DNA of 20,537 nt, taken from Flavobacteriales bacterium (GTDB lineage Bacteria > Bacteroidota > Bacteroidia > Flavobacteriales > BACL11). This document shows positions 1-5,922 of this stretch, piece after piece. The stretch's first letter is position 1. Each line of letters starts with the position of its first letter. Under the pieces are notes generated by a model. That model saw only the letters and a program-made list of their open reading frames with translations. It did not search any database and was not told the origin of the DNA. The stretch covers positions 1-20,537 of the forward strand of contig NYTT01000093.1 in assembly GCA_002683775.1 (NCBI GenBank). The letters run 5' to 3'. A program made the translations under genes and the position numbers.

Positions 1-218
1 AAAAAGCTATCTTGCCATACTCTACAGCTGCTAAGAAGGGTGATGAATTAGGGCTTGAAGTTAATGCTGGGCATGATCTAAATTTGGAAAATCTAAAATA
101 TTTTAATAAAATGATACCAAACCTAAAAGAGGTATCAATTGGACATGCTCTTATTAGTGATGCTTTATATTTAGGACTAGAAAATGTTATTCAAATGTAT
201 AAAAGACTTTTAAAGTGA
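1..218 (+). CDS. pdxJ: Pyridoxine 5'-phosphate synthase PdxJ, C-terminal part (5' end outside window)
   Basis: PdxJ condenses 1-deoxyxylulose 5-phosphate with 3-amino-2-oxopropyl phosphate to pyridoxine 5'-phosphate, the ring-closing step of DXP-dependent vitamin B6 synthesis in the cytoplasm. Only about 71 C-terminal residues are visible. The reading frame is open to the window edge, with the first full codon at base 3. The stretch GLEVNAGHDLNLENL followed by EVSIGHALISDALYLGLEN is the characteristic end of the TIM barrel, containing the late phosphate-binding loop. The TTG at base 12 would be an internal codon, not a start. The TGA stop (216-218) overlaps the GTG start of the next gene by four bases, so the two are probably translationally coupled. 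Identification rests on these conserved motifs and is firm. Confidence 0.93.
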   Translation, partial: KAILPYSTAAKKGDELGLEVNAGHDLNLENLKYFNKMIPNLKEVSIGHALISDALYLGLENVIQMYKRLLK

Positions 219-997
219 AACTATATTCAAAAATAATCGGTGATAATCCACAAGATTTAATTATTATACATGGTTTGTTTGGAATGAGTGATAATTGGAT
301 AACTTTAGCTAGAAAATTCGCTACTTTTTTTAAAGTTCATTTAATTGATTTAAGAAATCATGGAAAATCACCACATTCACATAGTTTTGATTATAATGTG
401 ATAAATGATGATATTTTAGAATATATTACTGATAATCATATTTTAAATCCAATAATATTAGGGCATTCACTTGGTGGAAAGGTTGCGATGAAATTTGCTT
501 TCACTTATCCAGAGCGCATTAAAAAAATTATTGTTGCTGATATTGCTCCCAAAGAATATGATACTTCATTTCATAAGAATTTGCTTTCAGACTTAATTAA
601 ATTAGACTTAAAGAATTTTAAAAGTAGAAATGATGTCGATAAAGAATTAGAAGTTTACATTAAAAATACTAGCGTTAGATTATTTTTATTAAAAAATCTG
701 TACAGAAATGATAAAAAAGAATTTGCATGGAAATTTAATATTACCGTATTGCTTGATAAATTAAAAAATATTGAAGACGCATCTTTTGTATCAGGAGTTT
801 GTAAAGTTCCATCACTATTTATTAGGGGTGGGGACTCAGATTATTTAAATGATAATGATGCGACATTGCTTAAAAAGCATTTTTCAGATTTCAGTATTAA
901 GACAATCGAGAGGGCTGGACATTGGCTACATGCAGAGCAACCTCAAGTATTCTATAATGAAGTAATTAGGTTTAACTCAGAGCTAAATATTAGCTAA
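215..997 (+). CDS. Alpha/beta-fold hydrolase, YbfF-like esterase
   Basis: A 260-residue cytoplasmic alpha/beta hydrolase of normal length for the YbfF-type esterase group. Visible features in order: oxyanion-hole HGLFG at residues 19-23, DLRNHGKS at 45-52, the nucleophile elbow GHSLGG with Ser85, VADIAP with Asp109, a late FIRGGDSDY segment with Asp207 and Asp209, and GHWLH with His236. In E. coli YbfF the acid is reported to come from the equivalent of Asp109 rather than the late Asp. Which one is used here cannot be told from sequence. The start is GTG inside the pdxJ stop (GTGA overlap), and the protein begins at the expected place for the fold. There is no signal peptide. The substrate is unknown. 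The 3' end overlaps the convergent acetyltransferase gene by eight bases. The pdxJ neighbour is common in Flavobacteria and does not by itself imply a B6 role. Confidence 0.9.
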   Translation: MKLYSKIIGDNPQDLIIIHGLFGMSDNWITLARKFATFFKVHLIDLRNHGKSPHSHSFDYNVINDDILEYITDNHILNPIILGHSLGGKVAMKFAFTYPERIKKIIVADIAPKEYDTSFHKNLLSDLIKLDLKNFKSRNDVDKELEVYIKNTSVRLFLLKNLYRNDKKEFAWKFNITVLLDKLKNIEDASFVSGVCKVPSLFIRGGDSDYLNDNDATLLKKHFSDFSIKTIERAGHWLHAEQPQVFYNEVIRFNSELNIS

Positions 998-1493
998 TTA
1001 TTTTTTCAAAACAAAAATAGTGGTCTTTGTTAATCTTGAGTTGAATTGACCCCATGTTATTATATCCTAATCTAGTGTAGAATTCCATAGCTTTTGGGTT
1101 CCCCGAATACGTGTCTAATCTAATTGAATTGAGTTTATTATTAATTACAAGCTCTTCAGTAAATAACATAAGTTTCTTTCCAATTTTTTTGTTCCAGTAT
1201 TTTTTCTTAACTGCTAGTCGATGAACAACTAAAAAAGAATTTGATTTATCATACCATTTAATAGACTTATAGGTATTATCTTGATTTTTATCAATATTAA
1301 TACCTGCTACTATTTCTTTGTTTATCTCAACAACAAAAAAAGTAGAGTATTTAATATCGTTTAATATAATTTGTTTATTTGGATAAGTACTATCCCATTG
1401 ATTAATACCTTCATCAATCATTCCACTTACACAAGAATTATACATGTGCATAATATTGTCAATATCTTCTAAATTAGCTTTTCTAATTTTCAT
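990..1493 (-). CDS. GNAT-family N-acetyltransferase
   Basis: A 167-residue single-domain GNAT protein, expected to transfer an acyl group from acyl-CoA to an amine. The N-terminus MKIRKANLEDIDNIMHMY is the usual beta1-alpha1 start. Motif A is at residues 90-115 (VHRLAVKK then IGKKLMLF), and motif B is RLDTYSGNPKAMEFYTRLGY at 125-144. In the pyrophosphate loop the first glycine of the usual RGKGIGKK pattern appears to be Lys103, while Gly105 is kept. This is a mild deviation that may be family-normal. The start ATG overlaps the stop of the upstream LuxE-like gene by four bases (ATGA), so it is the last gene of that operon. The stop overlaps the tail of the convergent hydrolase. The substrate cannot be inferred from the sequence. 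The operon context suggests a link to acyl activation, which is inference only. Confidence 0.88.
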   Translation of the reverse strand: MKIRKANLEDIDNIMHMYNSCVSGMIDEGINQWDSTYPNKQIILNDIKYSTFFVVEINKEIVAGINIDKNQDNTYKSIKWYDKSNSFLVVHRLAVKKKYWNKKIGKKLMLFTEELVINNKLNSIRLDTYSGNPKAMEFYTRLGYNNMGSIQLKINKDHYFCFEKIIS

Positions 1494-2458
1494 TGAATTA
1501 ATAAATTACATCCTCTAACATCTGCATTATCAAATCTGCCAAGAACTTCAAATGTGCCATCATGTTGAGTTTTTCCTAAATCTTGAGTTGCTATAAATGG
1601 GCATGAGTTAATATTTGCTAAATCAATTATATTAATTCCACCTGTTTTATTATGGCCAACAACAGACAGGGGGTCGTTAATATCTCTAATTAGAATCTTT
1701 TTCCATGCAGGGGATTTAAAGTTCCCATTAGCTAATGAATAACTTTGAGATAAAAGCTCTGTCATTCCATACTCAGAATGTATATTATTTAATGAAAAAG
1801 CAGACTTAAGTTTATCGTGGAGTTCATCTTTAATGATTCCTTTACTAGATCCTTTAGTGCCTCCAGTTTCCATAATTATGGTACTTTTTAAATTCATTGG
1901 AAAGTTATCTGCAAGATTTAATAATGCATAGCTAACTCCAAATAAAATTGTTTTTTGTTGTTCTTTCTCAAGATATTTTAGTGTCCCAGCTAATTTATGA
2001 TAATCATTGAGATAAAAACCACTTTTAGAATGTGTACTTTTTGCAATTAAATCATCTACCATATAAATAAGAGAAGAGCCTTCTCTTTCTCTATAATTTG
2101 GGAGTAATGATAATACACAATATTGATCGATATTGTCATAAAATTGCGCAAAAGATTTTAAATAAGATTCTTTATAAATGCTTATATCTGCCACTAGATG
2201 TTTGCTTTGTTCTCCTGAAGTTCCACTACTTAAAAATACTTTTTCAACAGCTTTACCCTTGCAGATAATTTGATTAGATTTAAAAAAAGAAATAGGTAAA
2301 AATGGAATCTCAGATATAACTTTAGGTGCATTCCCCTTCAAAATTAATGCTGCATATGCTGCATATATAGGATTATTATCCATTTGATAGTCAAAAGCCT
2401 TAAATACAATTTCTTTAAATTGTTTCTCTGTTTTAATATTAAATATTTCATTAATCAT
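1490..2458 (-). CDS. LuxE-type acyl-protein synthetase / acyltransferase
   Basis: A 322-residue member of the LuxE/PaaK branch of the adenylate-forming (ANL) superfamily. LuxE proteins activate a fatty acid as acyl-AMP and pass it to a cysteine. Visible motifs are the phosphate-loop-like SSGTSGEQSKH at residues 77-87, METGGTKGSSKG at 196-207, the adenine-site motif SEYGMTE at 228-234, and the C-terminal GRFDNADVRGC ending at Cys317, five residues before the end. LuxE is known to be acylated on a cysteine near its C-terminus, so Cys317 is a candidate acceptor (inference). There is no membrane segment. The length is near that of LuxE, and there is no luxC, luxD or luxAB nearby, so bioluminescence is not suggested. 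The start lies two bases after the stop of a small membrane-protein gene, and the end overlaps the GNAT gene by four bases. The substrate is unknown. Confidence 0.85.
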   Translation of the reverse strand: MINEIFNIKTEKQFKEIVFKAFDYQMDNNPIYAAYAALILKGNAPKVISEIPFLPISFFKSNQIICKGKAVEKVFLSSGTSGEQSKHLVADISIYKESYLKSFAQFYDNIDQYCVLSLLPNYREREGSSLIYMVDDLIAKSTHSKSGFYLNDYHKLAGTLKYLEKEQQKTILFGVSYALLNLADNFPMNLKSTIIMETGGTKGSSKGIIKDELHDKLKSAFSLNNIHSEYGMTELLSQSYSLANGNFKSPAWKKILIRDINDPLSVVGHNKTGGINIIDLANINSCPFIATQDLGKTQHDGTFEVLGRFDNADVRGCNLLIQ

Positions 2459-2460
2459 AC

Positions 2461-2640
2461 TTAAATTATCTTTCTAATAATTAGATATGCTATAATTCCA
2501 GAGATTAAAGCATAAAAGCCTTTTAACCATCCAATTTTATCAGATAAAATATCAGATTCTTGAAGCCATGAGAGTACAGCGAACATATTTCCAAAAGCTG
2601 AAATAATTATCCAAATTTCTTTTTTAAAATTAATTTTCAT
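2461..2640 (-). CDS. Small membrane protein of 59 residues, unknown function
   Basis: This open frame is just under common length cut-offs but looks real. It runs from ATG (2640-2638) to TAA (2463-2461) and ends two bases before the LuxE-like start. It begins 20 bases after a full Bacteroidetes promoter. Two hydrophobic stretches are visible: residues about 9-26 (starting IWIIISAFGN) and about 42-58 (ending YLIIRKII). A more polar middle, about 27-41, contains ESDILSDKIGW. The basic N-terminus (KINFKKE) and the RKII end fit a two-helix inner-membrane hairpin. I do not recognise the family. As first gene of an operon with an acyl-protein synthetase and a GNAT enzyme, it might anchor or partner them, but that is inference. 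Confidence 0.72.
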   Translation of the reverse strand: MKINFKKEIWIIISAFGNMFAVLSWLQESDILSDKIGWLKGFYALISGIIAYLIIRKII

Positions 2641-2659
2641 AATGATAGCTTTAGATAAT

Positions 2660-2689
2660 CAAAAATAAATTTTTTTGATGTATGTCAAA
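2660..2689 (-). promoter_or_regulatory. Bacteroidetes-type promoter of the small-protein/LuxE/GNAT operon
   Basis: Read on the minus strand, TTTG (2689-2686) is followed after 18 bases by TATTTTTG (2667-2660). Both match the Bacteroidetes primary-sigma consensus (-33 TTTG, -7 TAnnTTTG). Transcription would start near 2654, giving a leader of about 14 bases to the ATG at 2640. It is the best two-part promoter in the window. Confidence 0.72.
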
Positions 2690-2712
2690 AAATAATGATG
2701 TTATTAAATTAA

Positions 2713-2754
2713 AACTAAAAAAGGCGATACAATTTTGTATCGCCTTTTTTAGTT
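2713..2754 (-). terminator. Intrinsic terminator after the porin gene
   Basis: An 18-bp perfect stem spans 2713-2730 and 2737-2754, with core GGCGATAC pairing with GTATCGCC. The loop is AATTTT and runs of six A and six T flank the core. It lies 12 bases past the porin stop and in front of the next minus-strand operon. It would also work on the plus strand, but no plus-strand gene ends here. Confidence 0.9.
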
Positions 2755-2766
2755 ATTGAATTTTTT

Positions 2767-3723
2767 TTAGAATTTATATTCTAGACTAAGAAATAGCGTT
2801 TCTTCAGCTTCAGAGCCTTCTTCATCATTTTCCCAAGATTGCATATTTAAAGCAACGGTAACTCCCTTAGCCATTTTTTTTTCTATTCCATAGATTGTAT
2901 ATGTTCCTGCACGAGCTGTTTCAGAAGCATCGTCATATCTTGCGAATAATGTATAATCATTAGAAATTTTGTAAGAACCATAAATAGACATTAATTCTTC
3001 TTCATTATCTTTTACGTTAGCAACATTATTCATCATGTTTGTTTCGGCTCCTAATGTCATATTATCACTTGAATATGCTAAAGCAGCAGTTGTGATAGTT
3101 TGATTTTCACTCATTTCATCATAAGATGATCTAGGTGATACATCTTGACTAACTCTCACAGATAAATTATTCATCATTTTGTAAGTTAAACCAATAGTAC
3201 CACGAAATAAACCGTTTGAAGATTGAGTGTTTTTGTACCCTTCACCATTTAATATTTGAGCATCTATAGTGATTTGATCATTTAATTTGTAGTCAGCTGT
3301 TAAACCTGCATCCGCTGCATTCGCCCATTTGTATTTGTCAAGTGCAGATTTTTGAATATATCTTTTCCCCCATGTACTTTCCATAAACTTGAAGTTTTTT
3401 GCTCCAACCATACCAAAATTAAGAGTTAAATTATCAGAAGCATTCCATTTTAATGCAGCTATTTTTAAAAACGCTGTATATGAGCTTCCTGAACTATTAC
3501 TACCTACATCAAATGTAATTTTTGTTGATAATTTATCATCAAACTTGTATGAATAACCTAGGTAAGAGCGTTTGATTTCAAAAGCTTTAAAGGCATCTCC
3601 ATCATTTTCTGAAGACATGTCATAATTAAAGTTAGAAAAAATTTTTACTGATGGAGATCCTTCTTGTGCACTCACACAAGAAAATGTAAATACTGTCACT
3701 AATAACAAAATTGTTTTTTTCAT
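2767..3723 (-). CDS. Outer-membrane porin, Porin_O_P-like
   Basis: A 318-residue predicted outer-membrane beta-barrel. A signal peptide covers residues 1-19 (KK, hydrophobic core, then SCVSAQ, with cleavage likely after Ala19). The mature part shows alternating amphipathic strands with phrases such as KRSYLGYSYKFDDKLSTKI, FLKIAALKWN and INGEGY-like ILNGEGY. The protein ends SLEYKF, and a terminal aromatic is typical of the barrel-assembly signal. The pattern resembles the OprP/OprO-like porin family of Bacteroidetes. A role in phosphate passage is suggested by the phosphate transporter 40 bases upstream in the same direction and by the nearby PhoB/PhoR-like pair, but no selectivity residues can be assigned. 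The ATG is preceded by 12 A residues, and a terminator follows the stop. Confidence 0.83.
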   Translation of the reverse strand: MKKTILLLVTVFTFSCVSAQEGSPSVKIFSNFNYDMSSENDGDAFKAFEIKRSYLGYSYKFDDKLSTKITFDVGSNSSGSSYTAFLKIAALKWNASDNLTLNFGMVGAKNFKFMESTWGKRYIQKSALDKYKWANAADAGLTADYKLNDQITIDAQILNGEGYKNTQSSNGLFRGTIGLTYKMMNNLSVRVSQDVSPRSSYDEMSENQTITTAALAYSSDNMTLGAETNMMNNVANVKDNEEELMSIYGSYKISNDYTLFARYDDASETARAGTYTIYGIEKKMAKGVTVALNMQSWENDEEGSEAEETLFLSLEYKF

Positions 3724-3735
3724 TTTTTTTTTTTT
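3723..3735 (-). repeat. Poly(A) tract abutting the porin start codon
   Basis: On the minus strand, 13 consecutive A (3735-3723) run into the ATG, whose own A is the last of them. Seven more A follow the TG. A-rich leaders help initiation in Bacteroidetes, which lack Shine-Dalgarno pairing. A homopolymer this long is also prone to length change. Confidence 0.8.
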
Positions 3736-3763
3736 AATAATTTATTTTAGGCGAAAGATGATT

Positions 3764-4906
3764 TTAAAAGCCGATTTTAGAGAAAAACTTAACAATTCCA
3801 GCAGCAAACTCTTGAGGTATAGTTTCAACCATTGTGGAGACAGTTAATTGATCATTAACTCCAATTGCAATTGCAATAGAAATTACTAGACCGATAAGTG
3901 CATAACTCATATCTTTAAATCCAAGTTTAACTGCATTCCAAACACTTTTGTCACCAGTTTTCATTATCGCCATACCTAATTCTCTTCCTGCTAATAATCC
4001 AATAAACACCCATGTTGTACTCATTGGTACTTTTGAATGTAGTTTAAAGTAAAACAAGATAACACAATATATCAAATCAATTAATGTAGCGAACCTTACA
4101 TCTGTAACAACAGATTTTTCAGTAACAATTTTTTGAATTCTCCCTCCTTTGTAGTATAGTAAAAGTCCAAGTCCAATCACAACAATTGATGTAAATCCAA
4201 TAAACTCCCCAGTATTCAAGCTTCTGGGTAAATAAACTGCAATATTAGCAGCGTCTTGCATTAGCCAGACAGACCAAAGAGTTCCAGATGTAATCCATTG
4301 TGCTATAGTCCATCCAAATTTTGCTTTACCAGTAAAATACTTTTTTGATGCTTTAGCAACAATCAAAAAGAAAATTAATCCCATTAAAAATGAAAGAACG
4401 TAGCCACTCATACTTTTAGCAAGCACTCCACCAACAGCTGCCGGGGTAGCTGCAAATGAAGTTAAAAGAATAAATGTAGTAGAAACTGGCATTCTTAGTC
4501 TTGTTAAAATAAGTAAGAAAATTGGTGCTGCTATTTGAAGAAAATGAAATTCTGTTGGAGCTATTTCAAAGCCTTTTGATGTTAATCTTCCATGACTAAC
4601 ATCGCCTCCAAAGTTAATCCAGCTGTAAAACATTGTAAAGAAGAAAATTCCTCCAATAAAAATCCATAAAACCCACCATTTTTTATCTTGGTTAGAAGCA
4701 ATAAATGTGCCTATGGTTTGGATGCTATCATTGGCAATTGCTGCATATGCAGCAAATAAAAAGCCCGCCCACATAGCATATTGAGGGTAGGGTGTGATAA
4801 ACATTACCGCAATAAATGAAACGCAAATAAAAGTTAAAAAGGAGTGTTCGCTTTTAGGTAGCCAAACGACTTCAGGATAACCAAATGCTCTAAAGATTTT
4901 TTTCAT
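3764..4906 (-). CDS. PiT-family inorganic phosphate transporter
   Basis: A 380-residue polytopic inner-membrane protein with about ten hydrophobic helices. PiT carriers import phosphate or metal-phosphate with protons or sodium. The two inverted halves of the fold are visible. Each has a GAND-like motif (AIANDSIQTIGT at 56-67 and MQDAANIAVYLPR at 216-228) and a P-S-T-T motif (MPVSTTF at 139-145 and VPMSTTWVFIGLLAGRELG at 293-311). The central polar loop is short. No PhoU or DUF47 gene, a common PiT partner, is adjacent. Instead a candidate 27-residue peptide gene sits 24 bases upstream and a porin 40 bases downstream. An 11-bp repeat array upstream of the operon and the divergent PhoB-like regulator suggest phosphate-starvation control. 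Ion coupling and exact substrate are inferred from family only. Confidence 0.88.
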   Translation of the reverse strand: MKKIFRAFGYPEVVWLPKSEHSFLTFICVSFIAVMFITPYPQYAMWAGFLFAAYAAIANDSIQTIGTFIASNQDKKWWVLWIFIGGIFFFTMFYSWINFGGDVSHGRLTSKGFEIAPTEFHFLQIAAPIFLLILTRLRMPVSTTFILLTSFAATPAAVGGVLAKSMSGYVLSFLMGLIFFLIVAKASKKYFTGKAKFGWTIAQWITSGTLWSVWLMQDAANIAVYLPRSLNTGEFIGFTSIVVIGLGLLLYYKGGRIQKIVTEKSVVTDVRFATLIDLIYCVILFYFKLHSKVPMSTTWVFIGLLAGRELGMAIMKTGDKSVWNAVKLGFKDMSYALIGLVISIAIAIGVNDQLTVSTMVETIPQEFAAGIVKFFSKIGF

Positions 4907-4930
4907 TAATATTAAGAAATAAAAAGTGAA

Positions 4931-5014
4931 TTATAATGCTATAAAGAAAACAGTAATCATTATAGCAAGGTATAATATTGAAGAAGCATCTATTGTTTTA
5001 ATTGTATTTTCCAT
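4931..5014 (-). CDS. Candidate 27-residue single-helix membrane peptide
   Basis: The frame runs from ATG (5014-5012) to TAA (4933-4931). The first ten residues are polar (MENTIKTIDA). Residues about 12-27 form one hydrophobic helix ending ITVFFIAL, with no charged residue. It lies between a -7 promoter element (5045-5038) and the PiT transporter start, 24 bases ahead of it. Size and topology resemble accessory micro-subunits such as KdpF, but there is no sequence basis for homology. It could also be a non-coding or leader stretch. In an AT-rich genome a short open frame can arise by chance. The clean helix, the ATG just after the predicted transcription start and the adjacency to a transporter are the arguments for it. 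Confidence 0.5.
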   Translation of the reverse strand: MENTIKTIDASSILYLAIMITVFFIAL

Positions 5015-5037
5015 TTTGAGATTTAATTAATTTGATG

Positions 5038-5104
5038 CAAATTTATGAATGAGTTGTAAGATAGCTATTAATTATATGTTATTCTAATGTTATGTAATTG
5101 TTAA
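5038..5104 (-). promoter_or_regulatory. Candidate Pho-box repeats with -7 element, PiT/porin operon promoter
   Basis: On the minus strand four six-base units share an exact 11-bp period: TTAACA (5104-5099), ATAACA (5093-5088), ATAACA (5082-5077) and TTAATA (5071-5066). After a further 20 bases comes TAAATTTG (5045-5038), a perfect -7 element. No TTTG is present at -33, where the last repeat sits instead. Four TTAACA-like units at this period are the known layout of B. subtilis PhoP sites, and 11-bp direct repeats are also used by E. coli PhoB. Binding by the adjacent PhoB-like regulator is inference. Confidence 0.55.
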
Positions 5105-5214
5105 CTTTTACTAAATATTGAATTTCAAAACTCTTTAAATTTAATACAAATGTATAACGTTTAAATATTACTTGATAATATATATATTAATGAATTGTTA
5201 AATTTATAGTTTAA

Positions 5215-5245
5215 TGTGTTTTCACTTCACTATTTCTTACTTTTG
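5215..5245 (+). promoter_or_regulatory. Promoter of the response regulator/kinase operon
   Basis: TACTTTTG (5238-5245) matches TAnnTTTG. The sequence TGTG, 19 bases upstream (5215-5218), is a three-of-four match to the -33 TTTG. Transcription would start near 5251, about 9 bases before the ATG at 5260. A single TGTTAA (5196-5201) lies upstream and could be a half-site for autoregulation, but no repeat array is seen on this side. Confidence 0.55.
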
Positions 5246-5259
5246 CTAAAAATAAAATT

Positions 5260-5922
5260 ATGAAAATATTAATCGTAGATGATGAAAAAGATATTCTTGA
5301 ATTTCTTTCTTACAACTTGGAAAAAGAAGGTTACCAAGTGTCTACAGCATTAAATGGTATGCTTGCTTTAGATATAGCAAAAAAGATAAAGCCTGATTTG
5401 ATTATTTTAGATGTCATGATGCCTGAAATGGATGGTATTTCTACTTGTTCGGAACTTAGAAAAATACCTGAAACTCAAAACTCACTGATATTATTTTTAA
5501 CTGCCAGATCTGAAGAATATTCAGAATTAGCAGGCTTTAATGCTGGTGCAGATGATTACGTTACAAAGCCTATAAAACCTAAGTTATTAATTAGCAGAAT
5601 TAAAGCACTTCTTAAAAGAAACAAAAACAATGAGAGTAGTTCAAGTATTAAAATTGAAGATATTGAAATTGATAAAGAAAGACATGTCTTGATGTATAGA
5701 GGTGAAGAAATTCATTTAGCGAGAAAAGAGTTTAATTTGTTATATTATTTAATGTCAATACCTGGCAAGGTTTTTACTAGAGAAGAGATTATTTCAGAAG
5801 TATGGAATGATGCATACGTTGGAGACAGAACAATTGATGTACATGTTAGAAAGATTAGAGAAAAAACAGGCAGTAATTATATAAAAACTATTAAGGGGGT
5901 CGGTTATAAATTTGATATCTAA
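5260..5922 (+). CDS. PhoB/OmpR-type response regulator
   Basis: A 220-residue two-component response regulator of standard OmpR/PhoB length. The receiver domain (about 1-118) has the acidic pair Asp7-Asp8, the phosphoacceptor Asp51 in LDVMMPEMDG, Thr81 in FLTARSEE and Lys103 in DDYVTKPIKP. The C-terminal winged helix (about 125-220) has the usual ARKEFNLLYYLM, REEIISEVW, TIDVHVRKIREK and IKTIKGVGYKF blocks, the third giving the DNA-recognition helix. The stop and the kinase ATG share one base (TAATG), so the pair is coupled. The gene is divergent from a phosphate transporter operon carrying TTAACA-like repeats, which supports a phosphate-regulon role by context. Orthology to PhoB cannot be proved from motifs alone, since Flavobacteria have several similar regulators. 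Confidence 0.92.
   Translation: MKILIVDDEKDILEFLSYNLEKEGYQVSTALNGMLALDIAKKIKPDLIILDVMMPEMDGISTCSELRKIPETQNSLILFLTARSEEYSELAGFNAGADDYVTKPIKPKLLISRIKALLKRNKNNESSSSIKIEDIEIDKERHVLMYRGEEIHLARKEFNLLYYLMSIPGKVFTREEIISEVWNDAYVGDRTIDVHVRKIREKTGSNYIKTIKGVGYKFDI

Noticed and set aside
5191..5237. Second Pho-box array in front of the response regulator
   Set aside because: Only one TGTTAA unit is clear. The next positions at 11-bp spacing do not match, so it is not called as an array.
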